A DNA stretch of 64,000 nucleotides from Pleurotus ostreatus/Saccharomyces cerevisiae fusant (lineage: Eukaryota; Opisthokonta): assembly GCA_024196135.1 (NCBI GenBank), contig JAMQCK010000002.1:248001-312000 (forward strand), written 5' to 3'. The stretch's first letter is position 1, and every line of letters begins with the position of its first letter. The position numbers and the translations under genes are program-made. The notes beneath the pieces were generated by a model. The model was not told the DNA's origin. It worked only from the letters and a program-made list of their open reading frames with translations, and did no database searches. Below are positions 1 to 10,695 of the stretch, piece by piece.

Positions 1-326
1 GCGCCCATCGTTGGCACCCGCCCGAACGCCGCGCGCCGCCCCGTGTTCGGTCGTCGGATCCTTGGGGCTCGCCCAGAACAGATCATAGTCGCGCCGCCCG
101 AGTCGCTCGTCCCGAGGTCGCCTCCGATGAGGTTCCGTGTGCCCTATGAGGACTGGTCGACCACCGACGACGACTCCGTCCGCGACATGTCCATCACCGA
201 CGTCCACCGGTCCGACGCGGACAGCTACGTGTCCGACGATGACGAGTGAGTGTCTTCGTGTCCATGTCCGCGAATCGAGAGCTGACCACCGCTTGCAGGA
301 GCTCCGTCGAGTTCTTCCTCGGTTGA
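1..326 (+). CDS. 3' end of an unrecognised gene (partial)
   Basis: Frame 1 is open from the window edge. The exon ends at 245 (donor gtgagt at 246), the intron is 246-298, and a last short exon 299-326 gives an acidic tail ending ESSVEFFLG and TGA. The visible ~90 residues are Pro/Arg-rich and then strongly Asp/Ser-rich (TDDDSVRD, SYVSDDDE), typical of a disordered C-terminus. No domain is visible and the 5' part lies outside the window, so no function is assigned. A stop inside the intron makes splicing necessary for the extended tail; unspliced, it would stop at 247-249. Confidence 0.55.
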
Positions 327-1570
327 GGCGAGCGCTCGAGCAGCGGGCCACCAGCGTCCCCGCTTCACGGCCCAGTGGCAGGACCAAAGAGATGTACCTG
401 CGGAGCTATGAGCCTGGAGTTTTAGAGGGGCGCTGAGAATGAAGGAAAGGAAAGAAGGAATGTATAAGGACTTTGTTCGTGAGCTTTGTTTGTCTGTCTT
501 GTTTTGTTTGTTCGGCGCCATAGCGCGAAATGTACCATCACCACCGCACATACTGCGAGTAATAATCGACAGCGTTTAACCCGAGTGATACGGACCTTCA
601 GTCCGCTGCTTGGAGAGACAAGGCGGGCGTGGGGTGGCGGTGGGGAGGGGAGGGGTGGGAGTGGGCTGGATCATGGCACGAAGCGGTACGTCCTCCCTGG
701 GAGCAAGAGCGATGGAGACGGCGGGCATACAACTCACCTTCCATCCCTTCCACCTGGAATATATGTGTCGGTCGGACGGGATAAAACCCGACGAGGCGCC
801 TCGCCGTCCTCCGATCACCGTATCTTCCAATAATTCGGGTGGGCGACGGCGGCGGCCACGGGTCCTTCACGAGGCTCGGAAAGCTGTAGTCCAGACCTCG
901 CGGCAGTGTGTGAGCGTGTCGCGGAGGGCGTAGGGTGGGGGAGAGGTGCTCGACGTCGATATTCTCGAGGCCTATTTCGTTGCCGATAAAGCCAGCGCAT
1001 CGCGTCCTTCTCGGGAAGGAAGGGTCTGAGAGTCGTGGAAAATAATCAAAGGGCCGTCGGAGGGTCTTCTCTATCGAAGAGGACGAGGAGCAGAACAGTA
1101 GCAGCGGGTGGGGGCCGATATCAAGCGCCGGCTGCCTGCCTCGCACCACAGGATTTTTCGGCACACGCGTTCCCGCCTCGCCCTTCCCCATTGGTTCATT
1201 ATTCCCATTAGGGGAATTTCCCATCCACCATCAACCTCGTGCTCTGCTCAGATTTAGTCCCGCTCACAGCGCGTGACGAACCTGATGGCGGTCGTCAGGG
1301 TCAGTTCAGGGTCCTGCCCAAGTCCTGTCCTGGCCCCCATAAGGCAGTTAATGGCAGAGACCACCTGTCTCGACGCAGGGAGTGCTCGCACCCTTGAGTC
1401 CCGGTCAAGTGAAAACACGGAAAGTTGGGTTTCCAAAGAGCAACATCGGTAGAAGCTGGTAGTACAGGTCGTAACAACATAAGAAGTACAATTGCGTTCG
1501 AAAGCAGTCCAACAGCGAGTGAGTACAGGCGAGTGAAAAGGTAACAGAACTTCGAAAGTCACGAAAGGGG
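327..1570. other. intergenic, no gene seen
   Basis: About 1.2 kb between the 3' end of the first gene and the 3' end of the PAP2 gene. Open frames of up to ~200 codons exist on both strands, but they are GC-driven, Arg/Pro-rich and carry no recognisable domain or consistent splice pattern. I see no RNA gene here. Confidence 0.5.
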
Positions 1571-2846
1571 TTAGATGCGATTGCCTGCACCATTTCCGTA
1601 GCCAGCCTCCGCTCTGCCTAGCGCGCCACCGCCCGTGTGGTGAGCACTCGAGGAAGGAACACCACCCGTCGCCCCACCAGCGAACCCTCCCAAGCTAGAC
1701 GCGTCGTTGGGCGCACCAGCGAACGCCTCCTGCCCCCAACCCCAACCACCGTCGCGCGTGAACGGCAGCGACGCCGTCGTATAGTCATAGCCAGGGTGGT
1801 AGTTGAAGTACGGGAGCTGCTGCATGAGGCCGCCGGCCCGACCATCGGTCATCGCCCGCTCAGGGAAGTACGGCATGCGGTGGAACATGGACGTGGTGCG
1901 CGGGAGGAGGATATGGTTGAAGCGGAAGTCAAGGATGGCGGCGAAGGTCTGGCGGTAAGCAACAATGGCAGTTGTGGTGCCGATGATCGCGCCAGCAAGC
2001 ACGTCGTACCAGTGGTGGTCTGAGAATCAATTCAGCATATGTTCATCGTCCATCTTACAATTGAAGACTCACATTCGTCAATAGTCAGAGCGCCGGAGAT
2101 GAGCGTCGCGCCGAGAAGTGGAGAGAAGAACAAAATCATCTTCCAGTACGCGGGATTGTGCGCGCTCATGACCTTCAGTTGAGCGTTGAAGTACAGCGCG
2201 AGGTAGAAAAGGCCAGCCCATCCAGCAGTCGAATGTCCAGATGGGAAGGATTCGAGGGAGTCGTTGATTTCGTCTCGGTCTCCTGTGCACACGGTCCGGT
2301 CGAAATAAATCGAGCCGAAGCCTACACCGTTGAGGTTCGCGGGATCGACGTTCGGTTGGCAAGCGGTCAGGAAATGGGGGCGCAGTCCGCCAATAAGCCA
2401 TTTAAGCCACACCTAGACGCACGTTAATCGCTTGATACGCGGAAGAGATGCGGTCCACAAACCTGGAACACCGCCGCCGTAATCAAGCTCTTCAAAAGGC
2501 CCATAGTCGTCGTGAGCAGGTCGTCGACGCTCCTCCTCCGCCACTGGAAGAGGCAGAAGAAGAAGAACGGCGCAAAGAACGCTATGAGCGCCGCCGCGTA
2601 GATGGGGACAATCTCCTTGCGCAGGGGATACGCGAACTGCGGGTACACGATCTCCCCGTCTCTGAAGTACACAGGGAAGGACCTGCTGGGCGCGGGGTCG
2701 GCCCAGTAGATCCCAAGACCCAGCGCGCCCATGAGCGCCATCGTGATCAGGTCGAGCCCGTGCAGGCGAATCCATGGCAGGAAGCGGAATCGCGGCGCAG
2801 GGCTGACACCCGCGGAGTAGGCGTTGAGGGGGCGCTTGTCGAGCAT
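1571..2846 (-). CDS. PAP2-superfamily lipid phosphate phosphatase, variant active site
   Basis: Exons 2846-2463, 2412-2073 and 2019-1571 give 390 aa. Members of this family (yeast Dpp1/Lpp1 type) are multispanning membrane enzymes that dephosphorylate phosphatidate, diacylglycerol pyrophosphate and related lipids. Hydrophobic segments are evident. Motif 1 is K132-x6-R139-P140, motif 2 is PSGH at 185-188, and motif 3 retains His243 and Asp247. The Ser-Arg that normally opens motif 3 is Ala236-Leu237. The C-terminus is a long Gly/Ser/Ala-rich tail. The ATG at 2846 is the first in frame. The gene runs head-to-head with the E2 gene (451 bp between starts). A second, canonical paralogue lies at 31355-33644. 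Activity of this copy is uncertain because the motif-3 Arg, a phosphate ligand in the family, is missing. Confidence 0.88.
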
Positions 2847-3297
2847 GGCGGTCGCGCGCAGGTCGTGGTCGGGGAGAAAGCGGTTCGCGTCGAGCCAGAC
2901 TTTATAGAGACGCGCGGGTGGAGCGTGTCTGGGTATGTCATTGCTAGCAGCTTGCGGGTGGCTGAAGGCCTAATTATGGGTCTAGCAGCAGCGAAAGGTC
3001 GTCATGCGTCGACTATGACGCTGCAATGGGCGTAATGAGTTGCCCTGAATGCGACGTCGACGACACGAGAAAGCAATCCACCAAACGAGCGAGCGCAAAC
3101 GACATGCAGTGAGAACATGACATTGAAAGCACTTGATGGCCATAAAGCAGGCGAGGAGACCGTGTCATCTTGGCGAACAGAGGCTTGGCGAAAGCGGAGG
3201 CACGGCAATTGCCGAAAGACGCCACAAATGACGGACTTCGCGTCCGATGTGGTTCCCGAGGGGACGCGACGCGCTCATCAGCCTTGCACATACCACG
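2847..3297. promoter_or_regulatory. divergent promoter region PAP2 / E2
   Basis: 451 bp between the two ATGs of head-to-head genes. No clear TATA box was seen; presumably it holds both promoters and 5' UTRs. Confidence 0.4.
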
Positions 3298-4023
3298 ATG
3301 ACCACCCTACGGTGCGCGATACGTTCATATACTTCTCCGGCTCTCGCTAATGCTGAGCTAGACGCGTACAGAAAGAGCTCGCAGAGATCAAGAAGAACCC
3401 CATCGATGGCCTCACTGTAGAGCCTCGCGAAGACGACATCCTCAAGTGGGACTGCATCATAAAGGCAGACCCAACGTCGCCCTACAAGGGCGGACACTTC
3501 AAGTTCCTCCTCGAGCTACCCTCCAACTTCCCTTTTAAGGCGCCTACGGTCACCTTCCAGACAAAGATCTACCACCCAGGCATCAATGAGGAGGGTGCAA
3601 TATGCGTACCGATTCTGCGTGACGAGGTGCGTCTTACATTCCGCCGGCGAATACTTTGACTAAGTGTGCGATTATAGTGGAAACCTTCCGTGACCTTGTC
3701 AACTGGTGAGCAACGTGCCGTTCGCACATACCCTGTCAATCTGATCCATACTGCCAGTGCTGTCCATCATTCAAGAAAAGCTCAACAATCCCAGCCCCGA
3801 CGATCCATTCGAACCGCAGATTGCTGCTGTACGCTCTTTCGCGTCATGGCGATCGTCAAGCTGACCTCTTGCTAGCAACTGAAGACCGAGAAATCGGCGT
3901 TCTTGGCTACAGCCAAGGAGTGGACGAAGAAGTATGTCCCACATCCTCCCACCCTTTCTGCTCACCATCTTCCGCGAGCAATCATGACCATCCGCTAACT
4001 TGACATCTAGGTATGCTACGTAA
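3298..4023 (+). CDS. ubiquitin-conjugating enzyme E2, UBC4/UbcH5-like
   Basis: Six exons (3298-3311, 3362-3626, 3678-3705, 3758-3828, 3876-3931, 4011-4023) give 148 aa, the length of UBC4-class E2s. The first exon is 14 nt and the last 13 nt. The UBC fold is recognisable throughout: FPFKAP, KIYHPGIN, active-site Cys86 in GAICVPIL, then DEWKPSVTLS and a final EWTKKYAT resembling the WTQKYAM end of UbcH5. E2s carry ubiquitin as a Cys thioester and work with E3 ligases. The conserved HPN tripeptide reads HPG at 76-78, replacing the Asn usually credited with stabilising the oxyanion. Phase continuity across all five introns supports the model. UbcH7-like proteins are the alternative subfamily. 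Confidence 0.9.
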
Positions 4024-5160
4024 ACTGACCGTCGCGCATGACCATCGACCTGGAGAGAGGGGACAACGTCGACTTTTCTGTATTTCTACCTGCTTTCTTT
4101 CAAGCACGCAACATGTATTTCTGCCAAGCAACATCCAATGCACTGTTCTACTCATCGCAGCCCGACGCGAAAGCATCCCGCACGACTGTCGGGTACCCTC
4201 TCGTACTACTGATGTGCTTATCGCAGCCATCGGCCCTTCTACCCTACAAGTTCCCCCGACGATGTCGCGACTCGCAACGTTCGCCGGGGCCCGTCCCCCT
4301 CCTTGCACTACCCGGCTTAGCAGGACCGCAACTCCCGGGCAGCAATCAGGCAGCAATCTCTGCAATCCAGACCCCCAACCGCTCACGGGCGCTCGCTTAT
4401 TGTCTTCGCCGCTCCGCGTTGATCAGCAATGGAAGCCCGCAGACAAGAAGAACAAAAAGGACTATTCACTGGGCCATGTGCCGCGACATGGGAACTGTGG
4501 CGTCGACGGAATCGTGATCGCCGTCCCACGAGGGCGTCCACTGGAGGAGGCAGAGGCAGCGTCCATCGCTGAGGCTGGAGGACTCCTGGTGAGTGCATAG
4601 GTAGCCATGGGTACTCATCGCTCCCACAGGACGGGCGATGAATGCTTCCGCGTACCTAGAGAACAAGGGATCGCCCAAAGGGGAAGAATGACTTATCAAG
4701 ACTCACCCTTCCGAATCCCACAGACCAGCGGCACACGTAAACTCGGCTAAGGGATCCCATCAAACCGCGTGCCAGGACCCCCCGGCGCAGGGACCGGGGT
4801 CTACAGCTCTAGCATTATCTTCCCTTTCTCCCCCACCCTCCTTTCTTCCTACCACCATCCAGGAAGAGTTTAGCAAGCGCCTCAAGCGCCAATCTTATCC
4901 AGCCTCGCAGAGCACATCCGTGCTTGTTAGGCATTCTCGATAGCTTCATCCTCATCTCCTTTGTCCTCGAGATCGTCGTCCGTCTCGTCGTCGTCGCCGC
5001 CGATACTCGATAGGCGCCGTGCCCGCCGTCCGTCCCAGCTTCACAAAGGCCCCAGCATCACTACCCCAAGTACTTCAAGCAACACCAGCAGCATCGTCGT
5101 GAACATTCAGGTGCGCTTGCCTTTGTGGCGGTACGTCCCCGACAAGCGCTGACCTCGCCA
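4024..5160. other. intergenic / 5' region, no gene seen
   Basis: About 1.1 kb after the E2 stop with only short, incoherent open frames. The last ~200 bp (from ~4950, ending in a donor-like gtgcgc at 5111 and acceptor gtcag near 5167) probably belong to the 5' UTR of the following gene and may contain a UTR intron. Confidence 0.4.
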
Positions 5161-5371
5161 ATGTCAGTGCCACAAAGAGATACTGCCCCCAAACACATCC
5201 AACACATCCCCCGAGCCTTCCTGAAGAAGGATCTCAAAGAACGATGTGAGTTTCTGGCGTTGCCGTCGTTGATGAGCACGGCGCTTATCGCTCTCTTTGA
5301 CGACAGATTCTCACCCACGGTCCCGCTCGCACAAAGCAGCTTGTCACCAACCATCTCAACGCCATCCTTAA
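5161..5371 (+). promoter_or_regulatory. splice-dependent uORF or N-terminal extension
   Basis: An ATG at 5161 opens a frame running through a candidate intron 5246-5306 (gtgagt...gacag, 61 nt). If the intron is removed, the frame shifts and gives a 49-codon uORF whose TAA (5369-5371) overlaps the main ATG (5371-5373) as TAATG, a reinitiation-type arrangement. If the intron is kept, the same ATG is in frame with the main protein and adds 70 residues. Both outcomes are read directly from the sequence; which is used is inference. Confidence 0.4.
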
Positions 5372-8300
5372 TGGCAGATTGGCGCTACAATAGACGCCCC
5401 GGGTTCGCGACCGCGACTCGCGCACCCCGCCAGCGCCCTTCACCCCCGGCCCCTACTTCATCACCCATCGCCGCCGCCATGGCCCTCACCGCCTTCGCCG
5501 TCCTGTGGGACTACGGCCTCCTCCTCATGCTCCTGTACAACATGCGCCCCGGCACCCCCGCCTTCACCGTCATGTCCACCGCCTTCAACATGCTTTGCTC
5601 TGCCTTTGACTTCGTGTGCTACAACTTCATGGAGATCATCGAGTTCTTCCTCAGCATCCCCATCGCCATCGTCGTCGGATATCTCAACATCGACCCCGCC
5701 GCCATCAAATATGATGTGCTTTACGTCCGGAACGCATGCAGCCGTGCCGTCCGCGGCTACCTCGTTGCCCAGCGCGAGCGCGCTCGCAGGCGCGCCGTCG
5801 CTGCTTGGCATCGCGGATGCGGCTACGTGGACTATCAAAGGAAACTCCATTGCTGGTACGCCGACAACATCCGCGCGATGATTGTTGGTTCCATCCAAGG
5901 CCGCATTCGGGACATCATGGACGACTGCACCACCTTCATCTATTTGACGCCGCCGCTGGCTGAGACGTACATGACCGTCTGGCAGGCATGGCTCTGGCTG
6001 CTTTGGATGCGGGACGGCGCGTCTCTGTTGATGTCGTACCTGCCTGCCTTCCATAAGCCGTCGTCCAACTCCACCTCTGCGACCGAGCAGTCCACGCCCA
6101 ATGCCAGCCGGTCGACAACGCCTGTCTCTGACAACGAAGCTCCCGCGTCCAACTCTTCTCAGCCAACCAGCCCCGAGCCGCAACCGTCCTTAGAAAACAC
6201 GTCCCCGCGCACGAACCCTGTCGCGGAGAGTGAGCGTGCGGAGCGCCGCGAGCGTCGGGAGCGCAAGAAGCGCGAGGAGCGCGCTGCGCGTAAGAGGGAG
6301 GCTGACCTTCGGGCTGCGCGCAGCAAGGAGGAGAGAGAGCGCCGCCAGCTTCAGGAGCGCCTAGCTCGGGAAGCGGAGGAGAGGCGCCTTGCGCAGGAAC
6401 AGCAGGACAGGCGCCTGGTGCAGGAAGAGCAGGAGCGCCAGAGGAAGGCGCGAGAGCAGGCAGCACGAGAGGAAGAGCGTCAGCGGCAAGCTCAAGAGCA
6501 GGCTGCCCTGGAGAAGGAGCGCCAGCGAAAGGCGCAAGAACAGGCCGAGCTCGAGAAGGAGCGGCAAAGGAAAGCATATGAACAGGCCGCGTTGGAGAAG
6601 GCGCGCTCGCAGAGCACCGCCGGTCAGTTGCTGAAGCAGGCCATTGCCAAAGCTGCTACCGAGCAGAAGACTAAACCACAACCCACTGTACCCCTCGCTC
6701 CCGCCGGCGCTGCTTCTGTGCAGGTACGTTTCTTTTTCCCGCTCGCCTGTGTGTCCGGCTGACGCATGACTCTGCAGTTGCCGAAGACACTCCCACCGGC
6801 CGTGCTGCAGAAGACCACCGGCCCTACCCTACCCTTCTCTCTGTCGGCTGTTCCTAGTATGACTACCAACTCACCACGCACCTCTTCCACCGCATCCACG
6901 CAACTGCCTTCGGTAAGTCTATTCGCTGCTGCGGCTCATCCATTGGGTTCTAATGCAGTTTCAGCAACCCATCCCCCAACCCCAAGCCCCCGTTCTTCAG
7001 CAGCGACAGGCAATGAACCTGCAGCCACGCCTCGGTCAGGGTCAGAACGTCCCTCAGCAACTTCGTCCTCAGCCTCAGCAATCCGCTGTCGGGCGGCCCG
7101 CTGGCAGTCTTGCCAGCCCCAGCGGCCCGCAAGTAGGTGAACGCGATCACCATCGGCGGTCTGTACTCATATGACGCTTGCAGGCCTTTCCTACTGTCTT
7201 CCCGAATGGAACTGCTCGACAACGTGCGCCAGCGGGGCTGCCTTTCCCGATCTTGACTCCCCCAAGTGCACCGGCTGCGCCGGTCACCCTTGCCCCTCCT
7301 GCCTCTGCACTTCCTTTGCAGCCTGTAAGCGGTGTTTTGCCACATACCTTGAATGCAATGATCGCTAATTCTGCTTATAGCAGCCGCAGCAGCATCGGTC
7401 TCCAGGGGAGATCCGGCTGGCTGTCTTGGCGCGCATAGCTGCTCTGAAGCAGGAGACACAGCAGGTACAACCTCAATCTCAACCTCAGCAACAGCCTCAG
7501 CAGCCCAAGCCACAACTCCTCATCTTCAACGCCCAGCCAGCCCCGATTTCTTCGGTCGCTGGACCCTCCGCTGCCAGTGTGCAGCCTACCCTTTTCCCCG
7601 CGAACGCTCTCCAGGTCACTGTGGGTCGTTTTGTACTGGTCAGGCTGGCTTTGGTTGACCTCATGTAGTCGTCAAACCAGACAGGCACTTTCAGCGGCGG
7701 ATTCAACGGTGCTGCAGTTGGCCCGTCAATGCCTGCCTTCCCTTCCAACACCATTCCTATCCATCCCGTCAATATCCCCCAACCTCAGGCCGTCGCTGAG
7801 CCGATGGAGGTAAGCCCGACTGTTCGTATACTTCGTGTCGCTCATTGAACGCGCTTTACTTGTATAGATCGACACTCCGACGCCATTCATCCACAATCCG
7901 TCCCCTTCTCCGGAATCAGACCTCGTACGTGTATGCATGGTCATCCGCGACGCTGGCTGACTGTCACGTAGATGGACATCGATGACATCGAGATGGAGGA
8001 CGCTTGGCAAGCAGATTGTTCTGCTACTCTGTCCTCCGATATCCTGCCTCTCTCCGCGCCTCCTACTATGGAGGTCGACGACGGATGGCCGGAGTCGTGC
8101 CCTTCGCCAGAGTGGTTCCCACTCGCAACACCTCAGCCATCGCGGCCGGTGACACCCGCACCGTTGTCGCCGCCGCCGACTGTTGTACGCTCTCCAGAGA
8201 TTGTGATGGAGGTGGTGGCGGTACCACAGAACGCACCTACCCCACTGCTGACAGCGACATCGCCAGCAACGCCGCCGAAAGCAGCACCTCGTGAGGTGAC

Positions 8301-10147
8301 AGCGCCCACTACGTTCAGTGTGCCCTTGAAGCCCACTGGCACTGCAGTTTCGGCGAGCAGCGTGACACCCAAGCCAGCGCAGGGCCCTTCTTCGTCAACT
8401 CCACCCAAGGCAACGTTGAACGCTTCGAAGCAATCCGCGACTCCTGGGAAGCCGACAGATCCTCCCAAGGCCCCCGCGCCTGCACCTTCCGCTGCTAAAG
8501 CCAGCCCTTCGTCGATTTCGCCAAGCTCTTCGCCCGCCAAGCCTAAAAGCGTCGTGCCCCCTGCCTCGCAGGCAATGAGCGGCAAGTCCAGCCCGTCGGC
8601 TACTTCGTCGACATCACCGCGAGCGCCTGATCAGGCCGGCCCATCGGCGACAGCTTCATTCAAGACGCCTGCCTCTTCTCTGAAAGCCGTCGCGCCTGCA
8701 CCCCCCGAGAAGGTTGTGCCATCTGCCGCATCACGGGTGAGCGGTGGCAGTGCGAAGCCAAAAGCCCGCCTCAGCACGCAGAAGCTCAGGATGCTCGGCC
8801 TCCTGCCCAAGGAAGAACCAGAGGAAAAGTCCCAGGATAAAAAGATAGAAGCCAAATTCGAAGGAGTGCACCCTACGGATGTCGACAGGCCTTCGGCGGT
8901 GAGCACTTGACCCATAGTCACCCTCACGTTGAGGATGGGCGACTCATGAGATGCAGGCATCTTCTAATATTGCGGCAAACGTTCGACCCAACCGGGCTCA
9001 GCCAAGGCCTCGTACGAGCATCCTGCGACCCGCTTCATTGACATCAACACCGACCTCCGCTGACATGAAGATGTCAAACGCGCCTTCTGCGACATCTTCC
9101 CCCTCACCCGCCCGTCCCGCCCCCGTCGTCGCCGCGTCCGCCACGATCACCGCCGCAACTTCCTCCCCTTCCTCGGACTCCCCCTCGCTCACCGGCCCCG
9201 TCAATACCGCGCAATCATTGACTTCGTCGTCGTCGTCGTCGTCGTCGTCGAGTACAGGGACGGACTCTGTGATGGGCGATTCTTCGAGTTCAAGTGCTGC
9301 TCCTGCTCCTTCTGCGCCTACGCCCATGCCGTCGACGCAGGCTGACAACAATGGCGCTCCGGCCCGAAGGCCCATACGGGATCTGCCCAAAACATTTGGC
9401 CCCAGAACGCGAGGCAAATACAAGGTCGCTACACCGATCGTCGACCCGGGGGAAACGGAATTCCAGAACGCGGACCAGGAAATAGCGAAAGCGGCCGACG
9501 CAGCAAGCAACTCTTCTCAGGCCAACCCCAATCTCGCCCGGGCGGATGCGATGTTCGATGATGATGATGATGATAATGATAAAAAGAATGATGAGTTCGT
9601 CGATTTCGAGCAGTTAGTCAGTGCCGTCGATCCCGATGCACTCGTTTTTATCTCGCCGGGCATGGAGCTATGGCCGGGTGCAACATTTCTGTCTTTGCCA
9701 AAGGCAATGTCTTGGGAGCCACCAGCTCCTGCCGTGTCCCAGCAAGGGTTGGCGGCTTCCTCGACCTCCACGCCCACAAGTACTCAGCCAACGTACGCCT
9801 CGTCGTCCTCGCCATCCTCTGCTCCCTCTGATCTGTCATCCTTCCCTCCAGGCCGACCGAACGTGAGTGGTCCTTCCATTCGCTCAAGGCGACGCTGACG
9901 CCCTTTCCAGCCGGCGATCCGTCTCGTTCCACTTAAACATAATCACCCCACGACGAGCGTGCCAGCCAGTGCGCCCCCGGGCGAGGTATGTCTGCGCTGT
10001 GTCGTCTCAGCCCTACTATCGTGCTGATCCAAAACCCAGGCCGATGACACGAACACTCGGTGCCTACGCCAGGTCTGGGCCTACAAGGGGGAAAGACTGC
10101 GGAATTTTCTGATCTATGGGGATGAAAATGGCCTGTCATCATGGTAG
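5371..10147 (+). CDS. large membrane-anchored, coiled-coil, low-complexity protein (unrecognised)
   Basis: Eleven exons: 5371-6723, 6778-6912, 6959-7132, 7184-7324, 7381-7620, 7669-7809, 7868-7924, 7972-8898, 8957-9862, 9911-9985, 10040-10147; 1418 aa. The N-terminal ~250 residues hold hydrophobic stretches (LWDYGLLLMLLYN and FFLSIPIAIVVGYL) and conserved-looking aromatic segments. A long Glu/Arg/Gln coiled coil follows at about residues 285-430, then ~950 residues of Pro/Ser/Thr/Gln low complexity with a serine run encoded by (tcg)n near 9230 and an Asp run near 9560. The C-terminus is compact (VWAYKGERLRNFLIYG). All ten introns are phase 0. I do not recognise the family; anchoring to a membrane with a cytosolic scaffold tail is an inference. 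The start at 5371 could be extended to 5161. Confidence 0.75.
9225..9252 (+). repeat. (tcg)n microsatellite encoding poly-Ser
   Basis: About nine consecutive tcg units inside exon 9 of the large low-complexity gene, translated as serine; a likely length-variable tract. Confidence 0.8.
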
Positions 10148-10695
10148 TCCTTGACTTACCAGACTCCCAACTTGAATACTCCCCAACCGGAATTTGCCTC
10201 TGATTCTTTACTTATCGTCGTCCAAAGCCTCTACCTCGTATTGCTATCATCGGTGTTCATCTGTCGTCCTGCACATTGTATCCCTCGCCACATCTCTGCT
10301 CACCTATTGTGTCCTCATCATCTACTGTATCGCTACTCATACCCTGTCTGTCGATGTTGACAAAGTAGCTCCGCCTCGCCCCATTGTTCTCGTTCCGTTT
10401 CTTCCATAACTCTGTTCCGTATCCTGCCCAGTTTCTACTGCTTCCTGCCTAGCACTGTATCATTACTCTATACTTCTCGCTGTATTCGCTGTCTCCGTCA
10501 TTGTATCGCTGTGCATAGTTGGAAAATAACCTATCGGGCTCATCATACTGGAATTTGTGGCACGACGTCGACCCTTCAGGTGGAGATTTCTTGAAGAATT
10601 TTCAAGCCAAGGAGACTCGAGAGCTGTGTCTACCGTCTTCCTCCAAAACCTCAGGCGACGACCAGATAAATTAGGAGCAGTGATAGAGATACATT
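10148..10695. other. convergent intergenic region
   Basis: 548 bp between the stop codons of the large low-complexity gene and HEM14. It is pyrimidine-rich on the + strand, as expected for 3' UTRs. No gene seen. Confidence 0.5.

Noticed and set aside
598..1224. 208-codon minus-strand open frame in the left intergenic region
   Set aside because: Pro/Arg/Ser-biased translation with no domain and several overlapping frames of similar quality; typical of GC-rich non-coding DNA.
8133..8585. 150-codon minus-strand frame rich in Gly/Ala/Val
   Set aside because: Antisense shadow of the Pro/Ser/Thr-rich exon of the large low-complexity gene, whose + strand splicing is coherent.
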